Source: Dyadobacter jiangsuensis (GTDB lineage Bacteria; Bacteroidota; Bacteroidia; Cytophagales; Spirosomataceae). Taken from it: a DNA stretch of 64,000 nt. Location: the NCBI RefSeq assembly GCF_003014695.1, contig NZ_PYAS01000003.1, positions 310,001-374,000 of the forward strand. The letters are read 5' to 3'. Below are positions 10,312 through 19,217 of the stretch, in pieces (position 1 is the first letter of the stretch; every line of letters starts with the position of its first letter). Made by a program: the position numbers and the translations under genes. A model generated the notes under the pieces. That model was given only the letters and a program-made list of their open reading frames with translations. It was not told the DNA's origin and did not search any database.

Positions 10312-10872
10312 ATGGAAATCGCTTTTTATATCGCCGGTACCGTCGCCCTGGTAGCCACTTTAATGGTTATCACACGGCATAACCCCGTTCACGCGCTGTT
10401 GTACCTGAATGTGTCGCTGCTGGCGCATGCTATGCTTTTTTACCTGCTTGGCGCGTCGTTCGCTGCACTGCTGGAAATCATCATTTACGCGGGGGCGATT
10501 ATGGTCCTTTTCATATTCGTGGTGATGCTGCTGAACCTTGGCAAGGAGACCGCCGAGCAGGAACGAAAGTGGCTGAAACCCAAAGTGTGGATGGGACCAA
10601 CCGCATTAGCCGCGATATTGTTTGCCGAATTTCTGGCGCTCGTGTTATCGTCCGGGCAGGGGGCATACAGCCCGGCTGTGGTAGGCCCGCGTGAACTGGC
10701 CCTGTCGTTGTACCACGAATACCTGTTAGGGGTTGAACTGGCAGCGATGCTGCTCATGGCCGCGGTGGTGGGGGCTGCGCATATCGGCCGCCATAAAAAA
10801 CTGGTACTGCACCGGTTTTTGCAGGAAGAAAAGGAAAAAGAAGAGGAGAAACACGAAGAAGCGGTGCTATGA
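10312..10872 (+). CDS. nuoJ: NADH-quinone oxidoreductase subunit J
   Basis: NuoJ is a membrane-arm subunit with five predicted helices; its third helix carries the conserved [20 protein letters not shown] segment that switches conformation during turnover. The 186-residue protein ends in a strongly charged [12 protein letters not shown] tail. Its stop codon overlaps the nuoK start (ATGA), so the two are probably translationally coupled. Confidence 0.94.
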   Translation: MEIAFYIAGTVALVATLMVITRHNPVHALLYLNVSLLAHAMLFYLLGASFAALLEIIIYAGAIMVLFIFVVMLLNLGKETAEQERKWLKPKVWMGPTALAAILFAEFLALVLSSGQGAYSPAVVGPRELALSLYHEYLLGVELAAMLLMAAVVGAAHIGRHKKLVLHRFLQEEKEKEEEKHEEAVL

Positions 10873-11180
10873 AAACAACTGTTTCAATCGAAGTGGTGGT
10901 ATTGCTGGCGGGCCTGCTGTTTGCATTGGGGATCGTCGGGGTGATCATCCGGAAGAATATCATTTTCATGCTCTTGTCAGTCGAGATCATGCTCAATGCG
11001 TCGGGGCTGGCATTTGTGGCGGCAGGCTCGCGGTGGGGGCAGCCCGACGGCCAGGTGATGTTCGTGTTCATCCTGGCCATGGCCGCCGCCGAGGTATCCA
11101 TCGGCCTGGCGCTGATCCTGCAAATCTACCACCAGCACAAATCGCTGGATATCGATAATCTGAGAGAAATGAATGGGTGA
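10869..11180 (+). CDS. nuoK: NADH-quinone oxidoreductase subunit K
   Basis: NuoK is a small MrpC-like membrane subunit with three helices. The conserved acidic residues of the proton path are present: Glu in [16 protein letters not shown] (helix 2) and Glu in [18 protein letters not shown] (helix 3). At 103 residues it has standard length. It overlaps nuoJ by 4 nt and precedes nuoL by 22 nt. Confidence 0.95.
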   Translation: MKTTVSIEVVVLLAGLLFALGIVGVIIRKNIIFMLLSVEIMLNASGLAFVAAGSRWGQPDGQVMFVFILAMAAAEVSIGLALILQIYHQHKSLDIDNLREMNG

Positions 11181-11202
11181 GCAGCCCGTAACCTGAAAGC
11201 GC

Positions 11203-13092
11203 ATGGACAAGTATCTATGGCTCATACCCGCCCTTCCGCTCGGCGGATTCCTGATCCTCGCATTGGCGGGGAAACAGCTCACCCGAGCATCTGTGGCGAT
11301 TGTCGGAGCGGGCAGCATTTGCCTTTCCGCGTTGGTAACCATCATTGTCGGGGGCGCGTTTCTGGCCGGTATGCCTGCGAACGCCGTATACACTCAGACC
11401 TTATGGACGTGGTTCGAGGTGGGCGAGTTCAGTGCGAAAATTACCCTCACGCTCGATGTCCTTTCCCTGGTTTTTGTTTTTGTCATCACCTTTATCGGCG
11501 CGCTGATCCACATCTATTCCACCGCATTCATGGAGGCGGACCGGGACTATGCCCGTTTCTTTGCCAGCATGAACCTGTTTGTGTTCTCGATGCTGGTACT
11601 GGTGCTGGCCGATAATCTGTTGCTGATGTACCTGGGCTGGGAGGGGGTAGGGCTGTGCAGCTACCTGCTGATCGGCTTCTGGTACGAGCAGCCCGCCAAC
11701 GGCAATGCGGCACGAAAGGCATTTACCGTCACCCGGATCGGCGACGCGGCCATGGCCATTGGTCTATTCATGGTTTTCCAACAGGCCGGTACCCTCGTTA
11801 TCTCCGATATCGGGGCCAATGCTACAACCATCTGGCAGCCTGACAGTACCGTTGTAACGATCACTGCGCTATTGCTGCTGGCCGGAGGCCTCGGCAAATC
11901 GGCCCAGCTTCCGCTACAAACCTGGCTGCCCGACGCCATGGCGGGGCCATCGCCCGTGAGCGCGCTCATACACGCGGCCACGATGGTGACCGCCGGCGTG
12001 TACCTGGTAGCGCGTATGCATGCGATCTTCGCGCTCTCCGAAACGGCTCGTCTGGTGATTGCCGTCATCGGGGCCGCGACCCTGCTGCTCGCCGGGCTTA
12101 CCGCCCTCACCCAGTACGACATCAAGCGCGTACTGGCCTATTCAACTATCAGCCAGATCGGCTATATGTTCCTCGCATTGGGCGTGGGCGCCTGGACGGC
12201 TGCGATATTCCATTTTATGGTTCATGCATTTTTCAAAGCATTACTCTTCCTCGCTGCGGGAGCCATCATTGAATCCCTTCATCATGAGCATAATATGTTT
12301 AAAATGGGTGGGTTGAAAGACAAAATGCCGGTGGTTTTCTGGACATTCCTGGCCGGTGCTCTGTCCCTGGCGGCGGTGCCGCTCATCAGTGCAGGGTTTT
12401 ATAGCAAGGATCAGATACTCTGGTACTCCTGGACGGCCAACGGCGGGAGCCCTGTATTATGGATGGTAGCCCTTTCCGGTGCATTGATTACCGCTGCCTA
12501 CACCACGCGCATGATGATCCTGACATTCTGGGGAGAATCGCACACGCCGGTCGGGCATTTGCCGGGCAGGCGCATGACGATGCCGCTTGTGGTGCTCGCG
12601 GTATTCTCTGTTTTTGCCGGGTTTATCGAGCTGCCGCATAATTTCGGGCATTTTACGCTTTTCTCGGATTTGTTGCATCCGGTATTGCCGGAAACGGTTA
12701 TGCGGGATAATATTCCATCGGAATGGCTGTTTCAGCTTTTGGCGGCACTGGCTACCCTGAGTGGTATATTTCTTGGCTATCATTACTACTATCAGCAACC
12801 TGCACGCATCGAAAACCTTCGCCGGAACGGCTTGCTGGCAAGCCTCCACCGCTTCTGGTTTTCGGGTTGGGGTTTCGACGCGCTGTACGATCGGGTGCTG
12901 GTGAAGCCATTCATTTTTATTTCCAAAGTCAATAAGTCGGATGTTACCGACAGGCTGTACACCGGCATCGCTGCGGCGACCGGTGAAATGTACAAGCTGC
13001 TTTCACGAACGCAATCCGGCTCGCTTCGGTGGTATATCATGGGGCTGGTGGTTGGTGCAATTCTCATCCTGGGTATTCAGATAATGCTATGA
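11203..13092 (+). CDS. nuoL: NADH-quinone oxidoreductase subunit L
   Basis: NuoL is the distal antiporter-like subunit that pumps protons. The 629-residue protein has about 16 helices and typical motifs: NLLLMYLGWEGVGLCSYLLIGFWY, the LGKSAQLPLQTWLPDAMAGP and SALIHAATMVTAGVYL segments with the pumping lysine, and KRVLAYSTISQIGYMFLALG. The C-terminal part (from about residue 500) contains the long lateral helix and a last membrane anchor. Its stop overlaps the nuoM start by 4 nt. Confidence 0.95.
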   Translation: MDKYLWLIPALPLGGFLILALAGKQLTRASVAIVGAGSICLSALVTIIVGGAFLAGMPANAVYTQTLWTWFEVGEFSAKITLTLDVLSLVFVFVITFIGALIHIYSTAFMEADRDYARFFASMNLFVFSMLVLVLADNLLLMYLGWEGVGLCSYLLIGFWYEQPANGNAARKAFTVTRIGDAAMAIGLFMVFQQAGTLVISDIGANATTIWQPDSTVVTITALLLLAGGLGKSAQLPLQTWLPDAMAGPSPVSALIHAATMVTAGVYLVARMHAIFALSETARLVIAVIGAATLLLAGLTALTQYDIKRVLAYSTISQIGYMFLALGVGAWTAAIFHFMVHAFFKALLFLAAGAIIESLHHEHNMFKMGGLKDKMPVVFWTFLAGALSLAAVPLISAGFYSKDQILWYSWTANGGSPVLWMVALSGALITAAYTTRMMILTFWGESHTPVGHLPGRRMTMPLVVLAVFSVFAGFIELPHNFGHFTLFSDLLHPVLPETVMRDNIPSEWLFQLLAALATLSGIFLGYHYYYQQPARIENLRRNGLLASLHRFWFSGWGFDALYDRVLVKPFIFISKVNKSDVTDRLYTGIAAATGEMYKLLSRTQSGSLRWYIMGLVVGAILILGIQIML

Positions 13093-14600
13093 TACTGGTC
13101 CTATTAATCACGGTTTTAATGGTCGGCGCCGTTGCGGCGGTGATCGCAGGAGAATGGAACAGGCACCTTCCGCGGTGGATCGCATTAGCGGCCAGCGTCA
13201 CAGGTCTGTTACTCGTGATATTGCTGTGGGCCAATACCTCGCCGCATTCGCTGACGGACGGGCAATGGCTGATGGACTACCGCAAAGCGTGGATTCCTTC
13301 TTTTGGCATAACCTTCCACCTGGCGGTCGACGGGCTGAGCTTGCTTTTACTGGGTCTGACCTTTTTTCTGGGCGTGCTCGCCGTACTCTGTTCCTGGGAT
13401 GAAATCCGCGAGCGAAGGGGCTTTTACTATTTCAACCTGCTCTGGATCCTGGCAGGCGTGGCGGGGGTATTTATGGCCATGGATATGTTCCTGTTCTACT
13501 TCTTCTGGGAGGTGATGCTCATTCCGATGTATTTTCTGATTGGTATATGGGGAAGTGAAAACAGGGTATATGCAGCTTATAAATTCTTCATTTTCACGCA
13601 GGCAAGCGGTTTGCTGATGTTCCTGGCCATATTGGGCCTCTATTTCATCCATGGGCAGGATACCGGCGTTTACACATTCGGGTATTTTGAACTGATTGAC
13701 ACTGTAATCCCATTCAAAACGGCTTTCTGGCTGATGTCCGGCTTTATGATCGCCTTTGCCGTCAAGCTGCCCGTATTTCCATTTCACACCTGGCTGCCCG
13801 ACGCCCACGGGGAGGCGCCTACGGCAGGAAGTCTCATTTTGGCCGGATTACTGCTGAAAACCGGTGCCTATGGTATGCTGCGTTTTGTGGTACCCATGTT
13901 CCCCGAAGTGGTGACGGACGTGGCCGTGCCGGCTATGGTGCTCGGTGTCGCGGGTATCATTTATGGCGCAGTCATGGCCTATTCGCAGACCGATTTGAAA
14001 CGGCTGGTCGCATTTACGAGCGTGAGCCATATGGGTTTTGTGATCACCGGCATTTTCGCATTGAATGAACTGGCGCTTCAAGGAGTGGTCATGCAGCTTG
14101 TTACCCATGCTCTGAGCACCGGCGCTTTGTTTTTAATGGCCGGGATGATCAAGGAGCGGCTGCATACCCGCGATATCGAACAAATGGGGGGGCTCTGGGG
14201 GCCAATGCCTCAGATGGGTACCATCGGGCTGGTATTTGCGATGGCCTCGCTCGGATTGCCGGGCCTGGGAAACTTCGTCGCCGAATTTCTGATCCTGCTC
14301 GGTGTTTTTCAGGCGCAGCCCTGGGTCACCGTTGTCGCGGCCTCCGGGCTGATATTTTCGGCAGTGTATTCCCTGCGCATCGTTGGGAAGATATTCCTGG
14401 GCCCGCGCAGGACGATGGAAGCCGTTCCCGATTTTTCATTGAGGGAAATGCTGATCATGGCGGCGCTCACGGTTTCGGTAGTTTGGCTCGGGCTGTTTCC
14501 GCAGCCGGTGATCGACACGGCCAAGCCTGCCATCACGGAGCTTATTCGGTTTATGGATGTTCATCATATGGCCGCAGATCATCAGTCTTATGTCAAATAA
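13089..14600 (+). CDS. nuoM: NADH-quinone oxidoreductase subunit M
   Basis: NuoM is the middle antiporter-like proton-pumping subunit. The 503-residue protein shows FFWEVMLIPMYFLIGIWG with the conserved helix-5 Glu, the KLPVFPFHTWLPDAHGEAP lysine/histidine segment and KRLVAFTSVSHMGFV. The start is ATG 13089, overlapping the nuoL TGA; the open frame reaches further upstream to 13029, but that stretch is nuoL sequence in another frame. The 3' end overlaps nuoN by about 11 nt. Confidence 0.95.
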   Translation: MILVLLITVLMVGAVAAVIAGEWNRHLPRWIALAASVTGLLLVILLWANTSPHSLTDGQWLMDYRKAWIPSFGITFHLAVDGLSLLLLGLTFFLGVLAVLCSWDEIRERRGFYYFNLLWILAGVAGVFMAMDMFLFYFFWEVMLIPMYFLIGIWGSENRVYAAYKFFIFTQASGLLMFLAILGLYFIHGQDTGVYTFGYFELIDTVIPFKTAFWLMSGFMIAFAVKLPVFPFHTWLPDAHGEAPTAGSLILAGLLLKTGAYGMLRFVVPMFPEVVTDVAVPAMVLGVAGIIYGAVMAYSQTDLKRLVAFTSVSHMGFVITGIFALNELALQGVVMQLVTHALSTGALFLMAGMIKERLHTRDIEQMGGLWGPMPQMGTIGLVFAMASLGLPGLGNFVAEFLILLGVFQAQPWVTVVAASGLIFSAVYSLRIVGKIFLGPRRTMEAVPDFSLREMLIMAALTVSVVWLGLFPQPVIDTAKPAITELIRFMDVHHMAADHQSYVK

Positions 14601-16026
14601 TGATTTCTCTGCGCTGATGCCGCTCATGGTGCTGGCAGGCGCATCGGTACTGGTGATGCTGCTGATCGTGGCGCGGCTGAGCCATCGGATCATCCAGCTG
14701 GTGAGTCTGCTGCTTTTTGTAATAGCATTCATTTGTTTGCTAAATATCCGCGGAATGCTCCCCTACGAGGTGGGTTCGCTGTTTATGATGGATAGCTTCG
14801 GCGCTTTTATGACCGGGCTGATCATCTTTTCGGGATTGGTGGTCAATGTGTTCTCCTACATCTATTTTCAGGAAAAAGAAGAAGGACCAAAAGAGTATTA
14901 TGTGCTGCTTTTCCTGTGTACGCTGGGCGCTTGCGTGCTGGCGGTGAGCGAGCATTTCGTATCCGTCTTTCTGGGGCTTGAAATCCTGACCATAGGCTTG
15001 TACGCGCTCATTGCCTACCTGCGTACGCGCAACCACAGCATTGAGGCGGGCATCAAATACCTGGTGCTGGCGGCGTTTTCGTCGGCTTTTCTGCTTTTTG
15101 GAATGGCCCTGGTGTATCTGGAAACGGGTACGATGTCGTTTGCAGGAATGGCCGATGTGGTCGCGGCCGAAAGCGTACCGCCATTGCTGCTTACCGGATT
15201 AGGTCTGATGCTGGTCGGGCTGGGCTTCAAGCTGGCGGTAGTGCCGTTTCATATGTGGACCGCCGATGTGTACCAAGGCGCGCCTGTGCCGGTTACGGCA
15301 TTTATTGCCACTGCCTCCAAAGGTGGGGTCGTGGCGGCAATGCTGCGCTTTTTCATCGCGATCGACGGGTTCCAATCGGAGCCCTTGCAGATGGTCATGA
15401 TTACCATCGCCATTGCATCGATGGTGGCGGGCAACCTGCTGGCACTGCGGCAGAAAAATATCAAGCGGCTGCTCGCGTATTCGTCGATTGCACATTTGGG
15501 ATATTTGCTGGTTGCATTCATCCCCGGCAGCGCTGTGGTCCTGCAGGCCGTCAGTTTTTATTTGCTTACTTACTTTATCACGACTTTTGCCGCCTTCGGG
15601 GTGATTACTATTCTCTCCGATTCGGAAACCGATGCCGATGATCTGGACCGGTACAAGGCATTATTCTGGAAGCATCCCGCATTGGCGAGTATATTGGCCG
15701 TCGCCATGTTTTCGCTGGCGGGTATTCCGCTCACGGCGGGTTTTACGGGGAAATTTTATGTACTCACCACCGGTATCGGGCAGGGTTTCTGGCTGTTGGC
15801 CGTGGTGCTGGTGCTGAGCAGCGTGGTGGGGCTGTACTACTACCTCCGGGTGGTTACGATGCTGTTTGCCGGTACACGCGACTTGCTGCCGGATCCTCCG
15901 GCCAGATATCCCGTTTTTCTGGGAATCAGCATGGCAGTTCTCTCCATTCTCACTTTTGCGCTGATCTGGCTCGGCGTTTACCCTGATACCGCGATCGGCG
16001 TCGTGCAGGGGCTTCAATTGAAATAG
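14590..16026 (+). CDS. nuoN: NADH-quinone oxidoreductase subunit N
   Basis: NuoN is the third antiporter-like subunit. The 478-residue protein contains the helix-5 Glu in FVSVFLGLEILTIGLYAL, the KLAVVPFHMWTADVYQGAP segment and KRLLAYSSIAHLGYLLVAF. The start at 14590 (MSNNDFSAL) overlaps the end of nuoM; an ATG at 14557 in the same frame cannot be excluded. It is the last gene of the nuo operon, and a hairpin follows 9 nt after its stop. Confidence 0.94.
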   Translation: MSNNDFSALMPLMVLAGASVLVMLLIVARLSHRIIQLVSLLLFVIAFICLLNIRGMLPYEVGSLFMMDSFGAFMTGLIIFSGLVVNVFSYIYFQEKEEGPKEYYVLLFLCTLGACVLAVSEHFVSVFLGLEILTIGLYALIAYLRTRNHSIEAGIKYLVLAAFSSAFLLFGMALVYLETGTMSFAGMADVVAAESVPPLLLTGLGLMLVGLGFKLAVVPFHMWTADVYQGAPVPVTAFIATASKGGVVAAMLRFFIAIDGFQSEPLQMVMITIAIASMVAGNLLALRQKNIKRLLAYSSIAHLGYLLVAFIPGSAVVLQAVSFYLLTYFITTFAAFGVITILSDSETDADDLDRYKALFWKHPALASILAVAMFSLAGIPLTAGFTGKFYVLTTGIGQGFWLLAVVLVLSSVVGLYYYLRVVTMLFAGTRDLLPDPPARYPVFLGISMAVLSILTFALIWLGVYPDTAIGVVQGLQLK

Positions 16027-16035
16027 CCATGAAAA

Positions 16036-16080
16036 AGGGCCTGTCCGTCGGATTGCTTTCGCAAAATGAGAACAGGCCCT
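16036..16080. terminator. Shared terminator between nuoN and the convergent methyltransferase
   Basis: A 9-bp perfect stem AGGGCCTGT (16036-16044) pairs with ACAGGCCCT (16072-16080) across a 27-nt loop. On the minus strand the stem is followed by five T residues (complement of 16032-16036), which gives a classic intrinsic terminator for the methyltransferase. On the plus strand it closes the nuo operon without a T-tract. Confidence 0.7.
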
Positions 16081-16093
16081 GCAAATGGTTATC

Positions 16094-16918
16094 TTAACGA
16101 CGAACCGTCACTTTCAGGAATGTGGCGGGAATCGAAGTGGCATTTTTGTCTGGACTTTGATTTTGGCTTTCGAACAAATTTGCCAGCTCCTGGTGCAAAT
16201 CGGCCTCTTTGCCGTTCTTTTCCGCTGCTTCAAATGCGTTCATCGTAGGCCCGTAGTATTTCCTGAAAGTTTCAAGAAATGCTGCCGGAGGGACGGGCGT
16301 CCGGAAGGTGAATGTTTCCCTTTCGAAAGAGATATTTTCCTGCGATGCGCCCGCCGCTACAAAGCGCTCGGTTACATTGTTTTCCACACCCCAGAGCATC
16401 GGGCTCACAAACCCTTCCGGCGGTGCGGGCGTGTAGGCAGAGCTTACTTTCAGGATCTGGGCTACGAGCGTCGGGTCGCCGGGGATCCAGTTGCCCATCA
16501 CGATCTTCCCGCCGGGGCGCGTTACGCGAAACATTTCCTTCGCCACATCAAACGGCTGGGGCGCGAACATGGCCCCGAAAATGCTCACCACCACATCGAA
16601 CGACTGATCCTCGATGCCTTCGAGGTTGATCGCGTCGCCTTCGCGGAAGGTGATATTGGTCAGCCCTTCGGCCTTTACGCGGGCATTACCTGCTTCTACG
16701 AGGTTCCGGGCGATATCCACGCCCTGGACATTGGCGCCCAGCCGCGCGGCAGGTATGGCGGTAGTGCCGTCGCCGCAGCCGAGGTCGAGGACTTCCTGGC
16801 CTTTGGTGATTCCTAATTTTGCTACCAGCGCAGTGCCGCTTTCACGCATTGTTTCTGCCAGACGGGTGAAGTCACCCTTTTCCCAAAGTGCTTTGTTTGC
16901 ATTCATTTTATTTTTCAT
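16094..16918 (-). CDS. Class I SAM-dependent methyltransferase
   Basis: The 274-residue protein has a Rossmann-type methyltransferase fold. Motif I is VLDLGCGDGTTAIPAA (about residues 43-58), followed by the acidic GVDIARN loop and the motif IV-like FDVVVSIFGAMFAP. It resembles UbiE/Methyltransf_25-type small-molecule methyltransferases; the substrate is not predictable. It is convergent with nuoN. An in-frame Met at 16906 is an alternative start (MNANKALWEKGD). Confidence 0.85.
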   Translation of the reverse strand: MKNKMNANKALWEKGDFTRLAETMRESGTALVAKLGITKGQEVLDLGCGDGTTAIPAARLGANVQGVDIARNLVEAGNARVKAEGLTNITFREGDAINLEGIEDQSFDVVVSIFGAMFAPQPFDVAKEMFRVTRPGGKIVMGNWIPGDPTLVAQILKVSSAYTPAPPEGFVSPMLWGVENNVTERFVAAGASQENISFERETFTFRTPVPPAAFLETFRKYYGPTMNAFEAAEKNGKEADLHQELANLFESQNQSPDKNATSIPATFLKVTVRR

Positions 16919-16951
16919 TTTAGATTAAATAGATACTGTTTTGATTTTTGG

Positions 16952-17026
16952 CTAAACGACTCTCCAATAGTGCATGCAGGAGAGGAAAAGCGCGAGAAGA
17001 ATTGTCATTAATTTAAGAATTTTCAT
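16952..17026 (-). CDS. Possible 24-residue lipoprotein-like peptide
   Basis: A 25-codon ORF on the minus strand encodes a Lys-start, highly hydrophobic segment that ends in a lipobox-like LFLSC and a short tail (MHYWRVV). It lies between the haloperoxidase-like gene and the methyltransferase on the same strand, 34 nt after the former's stop. The shape suits an entericidin-type or signal-peptide-only small lipoprotein, but an ORF this short could be chance. Confidence 0.2.
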   Translation of the reverse strand: MKILKLMTILLALFLSCMHYWRVV

Positions 17027-17036
17027 GGCTGAATCG

Positions 17037-17057
17037 ATATCGGGCGCAACCCGATAT
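17037..17057 (-). terminator. Hairpin after the haloperoxidase-like gene
   Basis: ATATCGGG (17037-17044) and CCCGATAT (17050-17057) form an 8-bp stem with a 5-nt loop, 3 nt after the stop of the minus-strand gene ending at 17061. No T-tract follows on either strand, so it may be a weak terminator or an mRNA 3' stabiliser. Confidence 0.4.
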
Positions 17058-17060
17058 ACT

Positions 17061-18362
17061 TTACGGTTTGAACTTCAACTTGGCGATCACATTCTGCCCC
17101 ACGATTTTTCCGTGAAGCAGGCTTACTTCACAGGTTTTACGGAAATGAATGCCGGCATACACCCTCGAAACCGCGGCTTCGGAAGCCGCCTCTTCAAATG
17201 AGTTGAAAGTTCTCGGCGCAAATGCGGGGAGGTTGTACGGCTTGTCGGTGAAATGGTAGTTCTGTCCGAAAATTTGGCTCAGAACTTCCGCAGCGGCTGC
17301 CGACATTACCGAGTGACCCGAGGGATATTCCGGATGCGGAGGCGTTGGAATCACAGTGTTCCAATCAGGATGGTTCATCACTGTGCGGATGTAGGTCACC
17401 GGGCGCACGCCGTGATACACATATTTACCTTTGCAAAGACTGATGGCCCCGTCGGACATGGCGATGCCCAATTGCGCGAAAGCTTTGGCAGCCGCAGCCA
17501 GCCCCGGTTTTTCGATGGCCAGGACCTGGCTCAGGATGTTATGCCATGAATTGTCGGGCCAATAGGTCGCGATGGTGCGCTGCTCCTGCGTGAGCGACTG
17601 CGAAATGGTGTACAGCTCCTCCACTTGTTTGTAATACGCTGATGCGGGATCTTCCGAATAAGGTATGGGCGCACCTTGTTCCGCGCCTGCATCGCTGTTG
17701 GGCACAATCGTGCGTACTTTGCCCCAGTTGGACAGAATAGCCGGTGCGAATGCAGGCGGCGTAGGTTTCCAGTAGGACGGTCCGCTGAGCGGCGTATACG
17801 GAGTAGCGTTGTCATAGCCATCGGTTTTGGCCCATTCAAAAACGGCTGCCGCGATTTTCTTCCCGAAGTCGACGGAGTTGGCCAGCACGTCGGGTTGCTG
17901 GTGCGCCTGGTACTTCGCCAGATTGGCCGCTTCCAGCGAATCGATGCGTGCCAGCGTAGCGGCTGAGATGCCCGGATGAATCACGCGGTTGATCGCGGCA
18001 AGGGCTGCATTGGCGCTGGCCGGGAAGTAATAGGTTAATGATCCCGACGGCTTCGGCAATGCGGGAAGGCCATTGAGCTGCGGCGCGATCGACTGGTACC
18101 CCGGCAAACCAGGCTGCAATGATTCCCACAATGCGACACCGCTGTACGCCCATCTGCGGGCTGTCACAGGCGGGGAGGCGGGCATGACCTGCGCGATTTT
18201 CAACTGCATGGTGAGCCACGACGTGACTACCTCGGAGGAAGCAGGCTGCTCGGCCGGAATCTGGGGACCGTCGTGATCCGTGCACGAGACGGTGAGCATT
18301 GTGCAGGCAAGCAGCCCGAAGGCCGATTGTCTGACGCGTTTTAATAATGTTACATTTTTCAT
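17061..18362 (-). CDS. Vanadium haloperoxidase-like PAP2-family lipoprotein
   Basis: The 433-residue protein starts with a lipoprotein signal (LTVSC, lipid Cys at 27). The C-terminal half has the metal/phosphate-binding signature shared by vanadium haloperoxidases and type 2 phosphatidic acid phosphatases: K313-x6-R320-P, PSGH (S348, G349, H350), then R400 and H406 in SRVYAGIHF. The HPEYPSGHS context and long helical N-terminus resemble bacterial vanadium-dependent haloperoxidase homologues rather than short PAP2 membrane enzymes. The Asp usually four residues after the last His in PAP2 proteins is Thr here. Whether it halogenates or dephosphorylates is open. The start at 18362 is chosen for the signal peptide; the frame stays open to 18500. 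Confidence 0.82.
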   Translation of the reverse strand: MKNVTLLKRVRQSAFGLLACTMLTVSCTDHDGPQIPAEQPASSEVVTSWLTMQLKIAQVMPASPPVTARRWAYSGVALWESLQPGLPGYQSIAPQLNGLPALPKPSGSLTYYFPASANAALAAINRVIHPGISAATLARIDSLEAANLAKYQAHQQPDVLANSVDFGKKIAAAVFEWAKTDGYDNATPYTPLSGPSYWKPTPPAFAPAILSNWGKVRTIVPNSDAGAEQGAPIPYSEDPASAYYKQVEELYTISQSLTQEQRTIATYWPDNSWHNILSQVLAIEKPGLAAAAKAFAQLGIAMSDGAISLCKGKYVYHGVRPVTYIRTVMNHPDWNTVIPTPPHPEYPSGHSVMSAAAAEVLSQIFGQNYHFTDKPYNLPAFAPRTFNSFEEAASEAAVSRVYAGIHFRKTCEVSLLHGKIVGQNVIAKLKFKP

Positions 18363-18593
18363 GTGATAATAGATTATTGAGGCTGCAAAATTGCATCGGT
18401 GAGAGGGGCCAAAACTTGTAATGGCGACGCATATCCAGGTAATTATGCGTCGCTGCATAGGACCCTGAAAACAGCCGCTCATATCTACCTGGATTTGCAT
18501 CCTGCCTACAATCCGGGCCCGTTAAGGGCATATAGTTTTGCCGTCGGCTGATTCAAACCGGCCTTATATCAATCATTTACATTAAAAACAGCT

Positions 18594-19217
18594 ATGAAAA
18601 ACAGTAACATTTTCCGGGGCTCCGGCGGCCGTATTCTCGCATGCGTTATCCTGATGGCCTTTTCGATCGCCTGCTCGGATTACGATGATCACCCCAAGCC
18701 GGTACTCACTCCCGCAGACCACATTATGCTTAGTGAAAACCTCACGATGCCCGCGTCATTTGCGCTTCCTTCGAATCCGAAAGGGTATGAGCGCGTGGCT
18801 ACTTACTTTGCCGTGGGCGTGCAGAAATACAAGGCGCAAGTGAAGGATGGAGCAGGCCCGGTGCAGTACCAATGGGTTTTTGTGGCGCCGGAGGCGGATC
18901 TGTACGATGCGTCCAATGCGAAAATAGGCAGCCATTTCGTCGGTCCTACCTGGAAACTGAATGGCCCCGGCTACATGATCGCAGGGCAGGCATTCAGTCC
19001 TGCCAAAACCTATTCCAAAGATCCGAAGAGCATCGACTGGCTGCTGCTGACCAACAAAGCAGGCCAGGAGCCAACGGGCATTTTTCAGGGAGTAGGGTAT
19101 ATATTCAGGATCGCGACAACCGGCGGGCGAGCGCCGGTAAGCCCTCCGACAGATGCGGCGGCCACCGCCGATGTGCCTTACACCGCGGTTTACCGGTTCG
19201 TCAAACGCATTCCCTAA
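18594..19217 (+). CDS. DUF3455-domain lipoprotein
   Basis: The 207-residue protein has a lipoprotein signal (MAFSIACSD, lipid Cys near 27) and a DUF3455-type domain: FAVGVQKYKAQ, then WVFVAPEADLYDASN, then IGSHFVGPTWKLNGPGYMIAG. The family is found in bacteria and fungi and has no established function. It is divergent from the haloperoxidase-like lipoprotein with 231 bp between the starts, so the two may share a control region. A TAGTTTTG element lies at 18533-18540, 53 nt before the start. Its stop abuts the convergent regulator gene without a gap. Confidence 0.8.
   Translation: MKNSNIFRGSGGRILACVILMAFSIACSDYDDHPKPVLTPADHIMLSENLTMPASFALPSNPKGYERVATYFAVGVQKYKAQVKDGAGPVQYQWVFVAPEADLYDASNAKIGSHFVGPTWKLNGPGYMIAGQAFSPAKTYSKDPKSIDWLLLTNKAGQEPTGIFQGVGYIFRIATTGGRAPVSPPTDAAATADVPYTAVYRFVKRIP

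Noticed and set aside
18533..18540. TAGTTTTG as a promoter for the DUF3455 gene
   Set aside because: The -7 match is good, but the nearest TTTG is 35 nt upstream, too far for a -33 element; mentioned only within the gene entry.
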